Source: Megalodesulfovibrio gigas DSM 1382 = ATCC 19364
GTDB taxonomy: Bacteria > Desulfobacterota > Desulfovibrionia > Desulfovibrionales > Desulfovibrionaceae
Length of the DNA: 41,745 bases
Assembly: GCF_000468495.1 (NCBI RefSeq)
Contig: NC_022444.1
Span: forward strand, 90,485-132,229
Reading direction: 5' to 3'
The first letter of the stretch is position 1. Each line of letters opens with the position of its first letter. Positions 24,484-31,938 of this stretch are shown here, piece after piece. The notes beneath the pieces are model-generated. The model saw only the letters and a list, made by a program, of their open reading frames with translations. It had not been told where the DNA came from and searched no databases. Both the position numbers and the translations under genes were made by a program.

Positions 24484-26172
24484 ATGAGCCTGACATCTTC
24501 CCTGTGGACCGGCGTTTCCGGCATGCTCACTCATGGAGAACGCATGACGGTGGTGGGCAACAACATCTCCAACGTCAATACCGTGGGCTTCAAGTCGTCC
24601 CACATGCATTTTGCGGACTTTATGAGCCAGGACTATGTCACCTCCGGCAGCACGCCCGCGCAAATTGGCCGCGGCACCAAGGTGTCGGCCATTTATGGAG
24701 ACTTTGCCCAAGGCTCCTTTGAGACCACCAACGAATCCACGGACCTGGCCATCTCCGGCAACGGGTTCTTCGGCGTCTCCCCCCTGGGTTCGGACGAGCG
24801 GTATTACACCAGGGCCGGCAACTTCCGGTTCGACAAGAATGGCTACCTCAAGGATCCCAACGGGTACGTACTGCAAGGCTGGGGCTTGACCACCCGGACC
24901 CTGGACTCCAGCAGCACGTCTCAGAACTCGGACAGCCTGACCCAGGTGACGCGCACGGGCAGCATCACCAACATCAAGCTGGATGCCGGTGGCGTGGCCG
25001 ACCCGCAGCACACCAGCAACGTGAGCCTCATCACGCAGTTGGATCTGGATGGCGGCGACAACACCAGCGATCCGGCCAACCCGTACTTCTCTTTGCTCAA
25101 CGCCTGGGACGGCTCGCAGGAAACGCCCCTGAGCTCCATGCAGTACGCCTACCAGACCACCCTCAAGGTCTACGACGAAGCAGGCAGCCCGCATACGCTG
25201 ACCGTGTATTACGACCAGGTTTCCAACGCCGAAGGCAAAAACGCCTGGGAATACATCGTCACCATGGACCCCTCCGAGGACAAGCGCTTCTTTGGCGGCA
25301 CCGCCACCGCAGACAACACCGTCGCCGGCACCTCTGCCGCCGGGCTGCTCATGGCTGGCACGCTCACCTTCAATTCGTACGGGCAGATCGAAAGCATGTC
25401 TGCCTACACCCTGCAGGCCGACGCCAACAATACCGACGGCTTCAAAAACCTGGACTACTGGCGGCCCACGAGCATCTCTGACAACGGCTATCCCCAGTTT
25501 GCGGCAAACTTTACCGGGCTGGGCAACGCAAGCTCAGTGGTGAATGCCGACGGCACGCCCATCGATCCGCCGCTGGCCAACGCCTCAGGCAAGCTCATTG
25601 AGCTGAACGTCGGGCTGCAGGCCTCCAACACCCGCACCTGGGTGGACCCCCTGGCCACGGCCGGCGGATCGTCCCGGGCCTCGGACATGGGCAACACCCA
25701 TACCACGGCCGATCTGCCCAGCTTCGGCACCAACGCCACGCGCCATTCGTCTGCCTCCACCAGCTTCGACAGCGCCTCCTCCGACTTGTACCAATCCCAG
25801 GACGGCTACACCTTCGGCTACCTGCAAAACGTGCTTGTCACCAGCGAAGGCGTCATCCAGGGCAATTTCTCCAACGGGGTGACGCTGGATCTCTACCAGC
25901 TGGCGCTGTTCGACTTCAACAACAAGACGGGCCTGCGCCGCGAAGGGGGCAACCTGTTCTCCGAAACGCGCGAGGCGCCCCTGACCAGCTCGCAACCGGC
26001 AGGCACCGGCAGCATGGGCTCCATCTCCTCCGGCTCGCTGGAACTCTCCAACGTGGACCTGGCTGAAGAATTTGTGGATATGATCACCACCCAACGCGGC
26101 TTCTCCGCCAACGGCAAGGTCATCACCACCACGGACTCCATGCTCGCCGAAGTCATCATGCTCAAGCGCTAG
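24484..26172 (+). CDS. flgE: flagellar hook protein FlgE
   Basis: The 562-residue hook subunit. The conserved N-terminus (SLWTGVSGML...NNISNVNTVGFK) and the C-terminal rod/hook helix (DLAEEFVDMITTQRGFSAN, ending in EVIMLKR) form the coiled core. The middle 350 residues are a Ser/Thr/Asn-rich, surface-exposed domain longer than in enteric FlgE (about 400 residues in total). AAGGAGAAAGGCA precedes the ATG. A terminator-like repeat starts right after the stop, ending the fliK-flgD-flgE transcript. Confidence 0.96.
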   Translation: MSLTSSLWTGVSGMLTHGERMTVVGNNISNVNTVGFKSSHMHFADFMSQDYVTSGSTPAQIGRGTKVSAIYGDFAQGSFETTNESTDLAISGNGFFGVSPLGSDERYYTRAGNFRFDKNGYLKDPNGYVLQGWGLTTRTLDSSSTSQNSDSLTQVTRTGSITNIKLDAGGVADPQHTSNVSLITQLDLDGGDNTSDPANPYFSLLNAWDGSQETPLSSMQYAYQTTLKVYDEAGSPHTLTVYYDQVSNAEGKNAWEYIVTMDPSEDKRFFGGTATADNTVAGTSAAGLLMAGTLTFNSYGQIESMSAYTLQADANNTDGFKNLDYWRPTSISDNGYPQFAANFTGLGNASSVVNADGTPIDPPLANASGKLIELNVGLQASNTRTWVDPLATAGGSSRASDMGNTHTTADLPSFGTNATRHSSASTSFDSASSDLYQSQDGYTFGYLQNVLVTSEGVIQGNFSNGVTLDLYQLALFDFNNKTGLRREGGNLFSETREAPLTSSQPAGTGSMGSISSGSLELSNVDLAEEFVDMITTQRGFSANGKVITTTDSMLAEVIMLKR

Positions 26173-26280
26173 AGCAAGTTATCTTTGAAAGGAGTTCTCG
26201 GAGGAAGAACCTTTCTGAAGAAAGGTTCTTCCCCCGAACCCCCTCTCGCAATGTCCTTTTTCAAAATTAAAATGCCCTAA
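26173..26280 (+). repeat. dispersed terminator-like repeat, copy C
   Basis: This copy starts at the base after the flgE stop. It contains a perfect 12-bp stem (GAAGAACCTTTC at 26204-26215, GAAAGGTTCTTC at 26220-26231, loop TGAA), an outer TTTGAAAGG / CCTTTTTCAAA pairing, and a T-rich right end. It probably terminates the hook operon. Confidence 0.75.
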
Positions 26281-26308
26281 CAGCGCATTGCCTCCGAATA
26301 CAATACGC

Positions 26309-26338
26309 GGGGAAAGCATCCTTCCGGGTGCTTTCCCC
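26309..26338 (+). terminator. hairpin between flgE and fliC, first of a pair
   Basis: GGGGAAAGCA at 26309-26318 pairs with TGCTTTCCCC at 26329-26338. The stem can extend by three pairs to a TTCC loop. There is no T-run after it, so a rho-independent terminator is not certain. Confidence 0.5.
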
Positions 26339-26341
26339 GTC

Positions 26342-26399
26342 GCGCATGCAGCACGCCGCCGCATCCCGAAGCTGGGATACGGCGGCGTGCTGCATGCGC
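26342..26399. repeat. 25-bp near-perfect inverted repeat
   Basis: A 20-bp uninterrupted stem (26342-26361 with 26380-26399), one C/A mismatch, then five more pairs (26363-26367 with 26374-26378) and a GAAGCT loop. It begins three bases after another hairpin. The outer arms contain the palindrome GCATGC. It is much longer than needed for a terminator and lacks a T-run. It might be a structured RNA, a processing site or a protein-binding dyad. Confidence 0.7.
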
Positions 26400-26754
26400 C
26401 TGTACGGTGCGGCCCTGGGCGATGCGGTGGCGCATCCGCAATAGCCCGTCCCGGAGTCGCAGCCGCCGTGAGTTGGCCAGCCTCACGGGTTTGGGGAGTG
26501 GCCATCCCGGGAGACCGTGATGAAAAAATCAGCTTATTTCAGGGGCATCACACCAGCATCCCGGCATACTGGGAACAATGCTCCCATGGTCCCGGCGGTC
26601 AGGGGGCAGATCGTGCATCAGGGCGGCGTTTTTTTCCCCAGATCCGGTCCCCGAGGGTCCTGGAGCCCGACGGGATGGGAAAAAATTGACAGTTACTGCC
26701 GCCCTCCGGCGCGCCATCTGGTTAACATACTGAAATACAGCGCAATATCGTTCG

Positions 26755-26770
26755 TGGCACCGTGTTTGCT
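26755..26770 (+). promoter_or_regulatory. sigma-54 promoter of flagellin
   Basis: TGGCACC-N4-TTGCT matches the sigma-54 consensus (invariant GG at -24, GC at -12) with exact spacing. The predicted start is about 26781, giving a 26-base leader with GGAGG at 26794-26798 and the fliC ATG at 26807. Expression would need a sigma-54 activator such as FlrC/FleR, not encoded here. Confidence 0.88.
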
Positions 26771-26806
26771 TATCTCCGCGCAAGCATTAACACGGAGGTT
26801 ATGCAT

Positions 26807-27718
26807 ATGTCCCTGGTTATCAATCACAACCTCATGGCCATGAACGCCGCCCGGAATCTTGGCGAGAGCTATGGACGGCTCTCCACCTCCACGCGGCGTC
26901 TTTCCTCCGGCCTGAGAGTCGGCACCGCGGCAGACGACGCCGCCGGTCTGGCCATCCGCGAACTCATGCGCGCGGACATCGCCACCATGCAGCAAGGCAT
27001 CCGCAACGCCAACGACGCCATCTCCCTGATCCAGACAGCAGATGGCGCGCTGCAGGTCATTGATGAAAAGCTCATCCGCCTCAAGGAACTTGCCGAACAG
27101 GCGGCCACGGGCACTTACAACTCTGACCAGCGTGTGCTCATCGACTCCGAATTCCAGGCGATGATGTCGGAAATCACCCGAATCGCCAACGCCACGGACT
27201 TCAACGGCGTCAAGCTGCTGGACGGCAATCTTTCCGGCGACCCCACGCTTCACCCGGGCGCCACCCACAACGGCGACGGCGTAGTATCCACGGGGCCGCT
27301 GAAGATCCACTTCGGCACAGGCAACGATTCTGCGGAAGACTACTATTTCATCAACATCGGTGCTGCCACGGCATCGGCCCTGGGCTTTTGGAACCCGTTG
27401 ACCGGGGCCAACTACCGCATCGACACCCAGAGCCTGGCCCAGAACATGTTGAGCGTCATCAACCTGGCCATCATTTCCAAGGATACCATCCGCGGCCAGC
27501 TGGGCGCCTTGCAGAACCGGTTGCAGAACACCATCACCAACCTGTCCATCCAGGCTGAAAACCTGCAGGCCTCGGAATCGCGTATTTCCGACGTCGATGT
27601 GGCCACGGAAATGACGGAATTCGTCCGCAACCAAATTCTCACCCAGGGCGCGGTGGCCATGCTTGCCCAGGCCAACAGCCTGCCGCGGCTGGCCATGCAG
27701 CTCATCGGCGGCGGCTAA
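26807..27718 (+). CDS. fliC: flagellin FliC
   Basis: The 303-residue filament subunit. The conserved N-terminal D0/D1 helices (SLVINHNLMAMNAARNL, SSGLRVGTAADDAAGLAI) and C-terminal D1/D0 (RISDVDVATEMTEF, ending LAMQLIGGG) are intact, with only about 100 variable residues between, so the outer domains are reduced. I chose ATG 26807 because it has GGAGG eight bases upstream; the ATG at 26801 is only two bases from it, and the longer frame overlaps the promoter. It is monocistronic, between a sigma-54 promoter and a strong hairpin. Serines and threonines in the centre are potential glycan sites for the upstream glycosyltransferases (inference). Confidence 0.96.
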   Translation: MSLVINHNLMAMNAARNLGESYGRLSTSTRRLSSGLRVGTAADDAAGLAIRELMRADIATMQQGIRNANDAISLIQTADGALQVIDEKLIRLKELAEQAATGTYNSDQRVLIDSEFQAMMSEITRIANATDFNGVKLLDGNLSGDPTLHPGATHNGDGVVSTGPLKIHFGTGNDSAEDYYFINIGAATASALGFWNPLTGANYRIDTQSLAQNMLSVINLAIISKDTIRGQLGALQNRLQNTITNLSIQAENLQASESRISDVDVATEMTEFVRNQILTQGAVAMLAQANSLPRLAMQLIGGG

Positions 27719-27763
27719 GCCGAGCACTGAGTCGTGCCGCGTAGTGATTCATGACCGGGACAT

Positions 27764-27799
27764 CCTCCCCGGCCGGCGCATCGGGCCCGGCCGGGGAGG
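27764..27799. terminator. terminator hairpin between fliC and the convergent small-protein gene
   Basis: CCTCCCCGGCCGG at 27764-27776 pairs with CCGGCCGGGGAGG at 27787-27799, a 13-bp GC-rich stem with a 10-base loop. It lies between two convergent genes and can serve both directions. No long T-run follows on the plus strand. Confidence 0.65.
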
Positions 27800-27825
27800 G
27801 AGCTCGACCCCGCAACTGGTCAGCT

Positions 27826-28059
27826 CTACCCGAAGATGGTCTTCAGATCTTCCTGCACCTTGGGAATATGCAGGTTGGAGGCATACAACTGGTGCAGCTG
27901 CGTAATGCAATCTGCAATGTTCTCTGGTGAAGGGTCTTCCTTCACGGAATGCACCAGCCTTCCAAGCAGCACCTTGGCAGCCAGAAAACGCAATGCATGC
28001 GACTTTCTTCCAGTGACGATGTCCAGCCACTCCTGATTGGTTGCGCTTGGAATTGCCAT
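27826..28059 (-). CDS. small conserved-looking protein, paralogue 2
   Basis: A 77-residue protein I do not recognise. By my count about 50 of 77 residues are identical to the protein encoded at 29205-29438, with no gaps. Shared blocks include MAIPS, DIVTG, FLAAKV, LGRLVH and the C-terminal VQED(M/L)KTIFG. It is predicted to be helical and soluble, with no signal peptide and no Cys pair. ATG 28059 has GGGGAG about eight bases upstream, and its alignment with the paralogue rules out the longer start at 28080. It lies 130 bases downstream of the FIST-like gene and has its own sigma-70-like promoter. It ends close to the fliC terminator. Confidence 0.75.
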   Translation of the reverse strand: MAIPSATNQEWLDIVTGRKSHALRFLAAKVLLGRLVHSVKEDPSPENIADCITQLHQLYASNLHIPKVQEDLKTIFG

Positions 28060-28124
28060 GCAACGCTCCCCGTGTTTCATGCCCGGGTTCCCCGGACATG
28101 CCCCCCGCGTCTGCCCCTTTTGAA

Positions 28125-28153
28125 ACGATAGGCTGATTCAAACGCGGAGTCAA
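28125..28153 (-). promoter_or_regulatory. sigma-70-like promoter before small-protein paralogue 2
   Basis: On the minus strand TTGACT (28148-28153) and TATCGT (28125-28130) are 17 bases apart, the optimal spacing. This would allow the second small gene to be transcribed apart from the FIST-like gene. Confidence 0.5.
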
Positions 28154-28189
28154 CGCGCACTGCCCTCACGCGAACAGGGCTGCGCCTGC

Positions 28190-29191
28190 TTACACGTCGT
28201 GCAATTCCACGTACACCAGCGTCTGATTGAGCAACTGGTATGCGATTTCACCAAAAGTAATCGGCCCGACGAAGGGTTCTGTTTTTTTGCCTTCGAGTTC
28301 CGAATACAGATAGTTAAGGATGCAGTTGCAGGAGAACACCAGCCGCGTATCATCCAACGTGCAATCCTGAGCCAGCTTGTCCTTGAAATCCGTCACATAA
28401 TCCGCCACGGGTTTGGCGTACTTGTAGCGAATGCCGCTGAACACTGGCGCGTAGAAATTCACCACGCCTTTTTCCGCATCCACGCTCTGGAAGCTGATGT
28501 TCACAGAAGCGCCGTAATAGTCCGCCACCAGCGGCAGCTTGGTATCCAGCTGTTTTTCCGTGAGGTAGTGGGCAAAGTTGGTGCGTTTGCCGTTGACAAA
28601 CACGTCCTGGGTGGCAAAGCCGGACTCGGGGAAGGTCAAAGTATCGCCCGCGCCCTGCTCAAACAGGTTCACGATGCCCAGGGAGGCCGCCTTGCCCGCA
28701 GGCAACGTCACCGCCATGACCAGCGCGCCGTCCTCGATGCCCTCGCCGGTTTGCCCATCAAAAACCTTGGGCGTCACCTTGCCCAAGTCTTCCAAATGCA
28801 CGCCGGAAATCCAGCCCACCAGCGGCCGCACCCCGAACTGCTCGTAATTGGGCGCGTTCAGGGCAAACGAAAGGTGCGTGGGGCTGGTGGCAGGAATGAT
28901 GATGAAGCTGAAGCCATTTTCCGGAGCCTTCACATACACTTGCGCCACGCTTTCCGCATCGTACCGCTGCAGTTCCCAGCTGGCGACAATCTCTGTGAGG
29001 TCCGTGGCGAACACCATGTCTTTGGAGGCCAGCCCGCCGAATTTTTTGGACATGAAATACGGGATGGTGCCACCGACCCACGCCCCCTTGGGCAGAGAGC
29101 GCAGCACGGTTTCGTCGCCTGCCAGCAGCAATACGCGCCCGCCGGCAATGGCTGCTTTCGCCTCGTCAACCGTCAAGATGGATTGGCTCAT
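28190..29191 (-). CDS. FIST-like sensory protein (tentative)
   Basis: A 333-residue soluble protein without signal peptide or membrane segment. The C-terminal part (LVFSCNCILNYLY...FVGPITFGEIAYQLL) resembles the FIST_C domain, whose members have a Ser-Cys-Asn motif and a late Gly-x3-FGEI. The N-terminal GAWVGGTIPYF also fits a FIST-like ligand fold. FIST domains are proposed to bind small ligands such as amino acids and are often joined to signalling output domains; here the domain stands alone. It starts 13 bases after a 77-residue small protein gene, and a paralogue of that small protein follows, so the three probably act together. The assignment rests on motif resemblance only; the function is unknown. 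Confidence 0.55.
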   Translation of the reverse strand: MSQSILTVDEAKAAIAGGRVLLLAGDETVLRSLPKGAWVGGTIPYFMSKKFGGLASKDMVFATDLTEIVASWELQRYDAESVAQVYVKAPENGFSFIIIPATSPTHLSFALNAPNYEQFGVRPLVGWISGVHLEDLGKVTPKVFDGQTGEGIEDGALVMAVTLPAGKAASLGIVNLFEQGAGDTLTFPESGFATQDVFVNGKRTNFAHYLTEKQLDTKLPLVADYYGASVNISFQSVDAEKGVVNFYAPVFSGIRYKYAKPVADYVTDFKDKLAQDCTLDDTRLVFSCNCILNYLYSELEGKKTEPFVGPITFGEIAYQLLNQTLVYVELHDV

Positions 29192-29204
29192 AAAGCACCC
29201 CCCT

Positions 29205-29438
29205 TTACCCGAAAATGGTTTTCATGTCTTCCTGTACACTGGGCATGTGCGCGTTCTTCACATACAGTTCATGGAGCTGGTCAACTCCTGCACTGATGTT
29301 TGCAGGCGTGGGGTTCTCCTGCACCGCATGCACCAGCCGCCCCAGCATGACCTTGGCCGCAAGAAATTTGAGTTGGTGTTTTGCTTTCCCGGTAACAATA
29401 TCCGCCCACCCCTTGTTCGTCTTGCTTGGAATGGCCAT
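29205..29438 (-). CDS. small conserved-looking protein, paralogue 1
   Basis: A 77-residue protein of unknown function, first gene of the locus. AAGGAGG lies nine bases before ATG 29438 and immediately abuts an alternative ATG at 29447, so the shorter form is chosen. It matches the protein at 27826-28059 over its full length without gaps. The sequence is amphipathic-helical with conserved Lys, His and Leu and a constant C-terminal TIFG. No domain that I know is visible. The tight spacing to the FIST-like gene suggests a partner or regulator of that protein. Confidence 0.78.
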   Translation of the reverse strand: MAIPSKTNKGWADIVTGKAKHQLKFLAAKVMLGRLVHAVQENPTPANISAGVDQLHELYVKNAHMPSVQEDMKTIFG

Positions 29439-29505
29439 ACTCCACATCCTCCTTATTCATTTGCGTAACAGGATGTCCCCGCTGCACGATCATTCCTGTA
29501 GAATC

Positions 29506-29535
29506 AGTATAATGGCTATTCCCCGCACACGGCAA
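29506..29535 (-). promoter_or_regulatory. sigma-70-like promoter of the small-protein/FIST-like locus
   Basis: On the minus strand TTGCCG (29530-29535) and TATACT (29506-29511) are 18 bases apart, followed by about 65 bases to the first ATG. The -10 element is good, the -35 element moderate. Confidence 0.45.
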
Positions 29536-29723
29536 AGTCAAGCAGGGGCAGACACGGCGAAAACAGAACTCGTGATCGCATCCGCCTGATTCCGCACTGA
29601 CCGATGCATCAATCTATTTATTTGACAATAATGTTGACTGTGAATTTTTCTGGGGGAATGGCAGGTGGTTGCCGGATTCAATGTCTGCTTCAAACAGCAT
29701 AGGTGCTTGAAACACCCATGCCG

Positions 29724-30443
29724 TCAGCCAGTTCCGTCCTGTTCCAACCGGGCAATGGCTGCCTTGGCTGCGGCCTGTTCCGCGCGTTTGAGGCTGGGGC
29801 CCTGGGCCGTGACGGTTTCGCCCGTGGGCAACGTGAGCAGCACGGCAAACACCTTGGCATGCTCTGGCCCGGCGGCTTCCAGCAGCGCATAGCCGGGCCG
29901 CTCCCGGTACAGCCGCTGGGTGAGCTCCTGGAGGTGCGATTTGTAGTCCTTCTCCTTTTTCCGCTCCACATCCGCCGGCCACCGCTCGGCGAACAACGCC
30001 CGTAAAAAAGTCCGCACTGCCTCGAACCCGCCATCCAGAAACACCGCGCCGATGACGGCTTCCATGGCGTCCGCCAGCAGGGAGGCGCGGTCCCGCCCGC
30101 CCTGGCTCTCTTCCCCCTTGCCCAGGCGCAGGCAGGTTTCCAGGCCAATCTCCCGGGCCAGGCCGCTCAAGGCTGGCTGGCTTACCAGCCGGGACCGCAT
30201 GCGCGTGAGCTCGCCTTCGCGCACATGCGGGAAGCGCTCGAACAATTCCTGGGTTACGCACAATTCCAGCACGGCATCGCCCAGAAATTCCAGTCGTTCG
30301 TTGTGCGGCCACTTGCCGCCGTGTTCATTGGCCCAGGAGCTGTGCGTCAGCGCCTGGTCCAGCAACTTGACTTCCCGAAACGGGTAGTGAATACGATGCT
30401 GAAACATGGCAAGCAGTTCGTCCCGGGACGGTTCCGTCGGCAT
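29724..30443 (-). CDS. rnc: ribonuclease III
   Basis: A 239-residue double-strand RNA endonuclease that processes rRNA precursors and structured mRNAs. The signature [14 protein letters not shown] (about 48-61) and the downstream catalytic [15 protein letters not shown] are intact. A C-terminal double-stranded RNA-binding domain (about 160-235) ends with [18 protein letters not shown] 30443 is chosen because AGGGGGAA lies upstream and the family starts there; the frame is open further upstream, but that sequence is unlike RNase III. A sigma-70-like promoter is visible at 30533-30560. It is divergent from the DRTGG-domain gene. Confidence 0.97.
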   Translation of the reverse strand: MPTEPSRDELLAMFQHRIHYPFREVKLLDQALTHSSWANEHGGKWPHNERLEFLGDAVLELCVTQELFERFPHVREGELTRMRSRLVSQPALSGLAREIGLETCLRLGKGEESQGGRDRASLLADAMEAVIGAVFLDGGFEAVRTFLRALFAERWPADVERKKEKDYKSHLQELTQRLYRERPGYALLEAAGPEHAKVFAVLLTLPTGETVTAQGPSLKRAEQAAAKAAIARLEQDGTG

Positions 30444-30532
30444 GGCGACATTCCCCCTGTGTGCGTAGCGCCTTGCGGCTGATGAATTTGCGCCGGGCAG
30501 AAACGCCGCACTGCCCGCCCACGCCTCCGCCC

Positions 30533-30560
30533 GGTATACAACCACGCGCCCGGCGGTCAA
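30533..30560 (-). promoter_or_regulatory. possible rnc promoter
   Basis: On the minus strand TTGACC (30555-30560) and TATACC (30533-30538) are 16 bases apart, about 90 bases before the rnc start. The match is fair and the spacing slightly short. Confidence 0.4.
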
Positions 30561-30663
30561 CCCCTGCTTGCTGCCGGGGGATTCGACCCCTCGCCCCTTG
30601 GCTGATTCGATCAATGCTGCTAAAGCCTTCCAAACAGACCTTTCCCGCCTCAAGGAGAACGCC

Positions 30664-31731
30664 ATGGCCGCCGGCATCTATATAGGTTCAACCGAGGGAT
30701 ACTCGGGCAAAAACATGATCGTCATGGGCATGGGCCTTCGGTTGCAAAAGGAAGGCTTCAATGTGGGTTACATGAAACCTGTGGGCGCCATGCCTCAGGA
30801 GATCAACGGCAAGATGGGCGACGAAGACGCCTTCTTCGTCCAGGATGTGCTGGGACTGAAGGAAGATCCCGCCCTCGTCTCTCCGGTGGTGGTGACGCAA
30901 GATTTCAAGGTCCGCGCCTTCAGTGGTCAGGAGCCTGACCGCATGGCCAACATCAAGGCCGCCTACGACACCCTGCAGGCCCAGCGTGATGTCATGCTCG
31001 TGGCTGGCTCCGGCTCCATGTATTCCGGCCGCTATTCCCGGCTGGACGGTGTGCGCGTGGTGCGCGACCTGGGGCTCAAATGCATTGTCATCGACCGGCT
31101 GCGCAAGGAGCTGAACTACGATTATCTGGTGGTTCTGCGAGACACCCTGGGCGATGCCATGGCCGGCTGCATTCTCAACGATATTCCGCCCAATTACATG
31201 AACGAGGTGGAAACCCTCCTCAAGCCGTTCCTGGAAAACAACGGCGTGAAGGTGGTGGGCGTCATTCCCAAGGATCCCCTCATGGGAGCCATCAAGGTGG
31301 GCGAGCTGGCCGAACGCCTGGGCGGCAAGATCATCTCCGCCCACAACAAGGCGGACAAGGTGGTGGAGAACTTCCTCATCGGCACCATGCAGGTGGAAAA
31401 CTTCATGACCCACTTCCGCAAGAACAAGAATTCTGCGGTCATCGTGGGCGGGGACCGCTCGGACGTCCAGCTCGTGGCCCTGGAAGGCGCCTGCCCCTGC
31501 CTGGTGCTCACGGGCAATCTCTACCCCAACGACATCATCCTCACGCGTTCGGAAGTGCTGTCCATCCCCATCATCGTGGTCCGGGACGACACCTTCACCG
31601 TGGCCAAGAAGATGGAAACCATCCTGAGCCGGCACAAGCTCCGGGCCGTCATCAAGATCAAGCAGGGCGCGCAGCTCGTCTCCGCCAACCTGGACTTCGA
31701 ATACATCAAGGGCCAGCTGGGGCTCAAATAG
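30664..31731 (+). CDS. BioD-like/DRTGG-domain phosphotransacetylase family protein
   Basis: A 355-residue protein of the COG0857 type: an N-terminal BioD-like P-loop domain followed by a DRTGG domain. The Walker A motif is [10 protein letters not shown] with K16. The middle carries [10 protein letters not shown] and the DRTGG region (about 210-320) includes [13 protein letters not shown] and [12 protein letters not shown]. These proteins share the N-terminal half of long phosphate acetyltransferases but lack the catalytic PTA domain. In this bacterial group I recall them next to ADP-forming acetyl-CoA synthetase genes; no such gene is here. A regulatory or ligand-binding role in acetate metabolism is therefore possible. 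ATG 30664 has AAGGAG seven bases upstream. A terminator-like repeat starts one base after the stop. Confidence 0.85.
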   Translation: MAAGIYIGSTEGYSGKNMIVMGMGLRLQKEGFNVGYMKPVGAMPQEINGKMGDEDAFFVQDVLGLKEDPALVSPVVVTQDFKVRAFSGQEPDRMANIKAAYDTLQAQRDVMLVAGSGSMYSGRYSRLDGVRVVRDLGLKCIVIDRLRKELNYDYLVVLRDTLGDAMAGCILNDIPPNYMNEVETLLKPFLENNGVKVVGVIPKDPLMGAIKVGELAERLGGKIISAHNKADKVVENFLIGTMQVENFMTHFRKNKNSAVIVGGDRSDVQLVALEGACPCLVLTGNLYPNDIILTRSEVLSIPIIVVRDDTFTVAKKMETILSRHKLRAVIKIKQGAQLVSANLDFEYIKGQLGLK

Positions 31732-31819
31732 GGCACGTTCTTTTTGAAAGGAGTTCACGGGGGAAAACCGTTCTACCGAAAGGTTCTTCCCCCGCAACGT
31801 CCTTTTTCAACCGTAAAAG
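31732..31819 (+). repeat. dispersed terminator-like repeat, copy D
   Basis: Begins directly after the stop of the DRTGG-domain gene. Its sequence order matches copies B and C: a GGGCACGTT start (as in B), TTTTTGAAAGGAGTTC, an ACCGTTCT/GAAAGGT-type hairpin, and the CCTTTTTCAA right arm. It probably terminates that gene before the convergent YihY gene. Confidence 0.7.
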
Positions 31820-31860
31820 GCGCGCGCCCAAAAAGCCACGCCACACACACCGCCGCAGGC

Positions 31861-31938
31861 ATCAGGCGCGGGGATCAGGCGCAGGCATCAGGCGCAGGCA
31901 TCAGGCGCAGGCATCAGGCGCGGGGATCAGGCGCAGCG
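31861..31938. repeat. 13-bp tandem repeat at the 3' end of the yihY-like gene
   Basis: Five complete units of ATCAGGCGC(A/G)GG(C/G) plus a degenerate sixth and a partial unit on the left. The array straddles the stop codon (31914-31916) of the minus-strand YihY gene, so it encodes the last residues and continues into the downstream region. With 13 bases per unit, gain or loss of a unit changes the frame and therefore the C-terminus. Confidence 0.85.

Larger units (their letters stand above)
26281..26754. other. non-coding region between flgE and fliC
   Basis: About 470 bases without a convincing gene. It holds two strong adjacent hairpins (26309-26338 and 26342-26399) and smaller ones around 26418-26446 (GATGCG/CGCATC nested in GGGC/GCCC) and 26466-26490 (CCGTGAG/CTCACGG). 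After these come about 260 bases with only weak dyads, for example GGGA/TCCC at 26571-26585, before the flagellin promoter. The part 100-200 bases upstream of the sigma-54 promoter is where an activator such as FlrC/FleQ would bind. A small RNA transcribed from the structured half is possible but unproven. Confidence 0.5.

Noticed and set aside
26400-26520. Possible cyclic di-GMP or other riboswitch before flagellin
   Set aside because: I could not match the GEMM consensus blocks, and the flagellin promoter lies downstream of this region, so it would not be in the fliC leader.
26520-26843. Small plus-strand reading frame of 107 codons (starting MKKSAYF) with a GGGAG site upstream
   Set aside because: It runs across the sigma-54 promoter and into the start of fliC in another frame, and its composition is not protein-like. 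It is more likely chance.
29605-29660. TTGACA-type promoter on the plus strand next to the rnc 3' end
   Set aside because: No plausible -10 at proper spacing and no plus-strand gene downstream. The AT-rich stretch alone explains it.
30567-30600. tRNA T-arm-like sequence (GGGGTCGAATCCCC on the minus strand)
   Set aside because: No acceptor, D or anticodon arm and no CCA nearby, and the T-loop begins with G and not T. A chance dyad or, at most, an old remnant.
31853-31938. CRISPR-like array
   Set aside because: Units are 13 bp, directly adjacent without unique spacers, and no cas genes are present. It is a simple tandem repeat.
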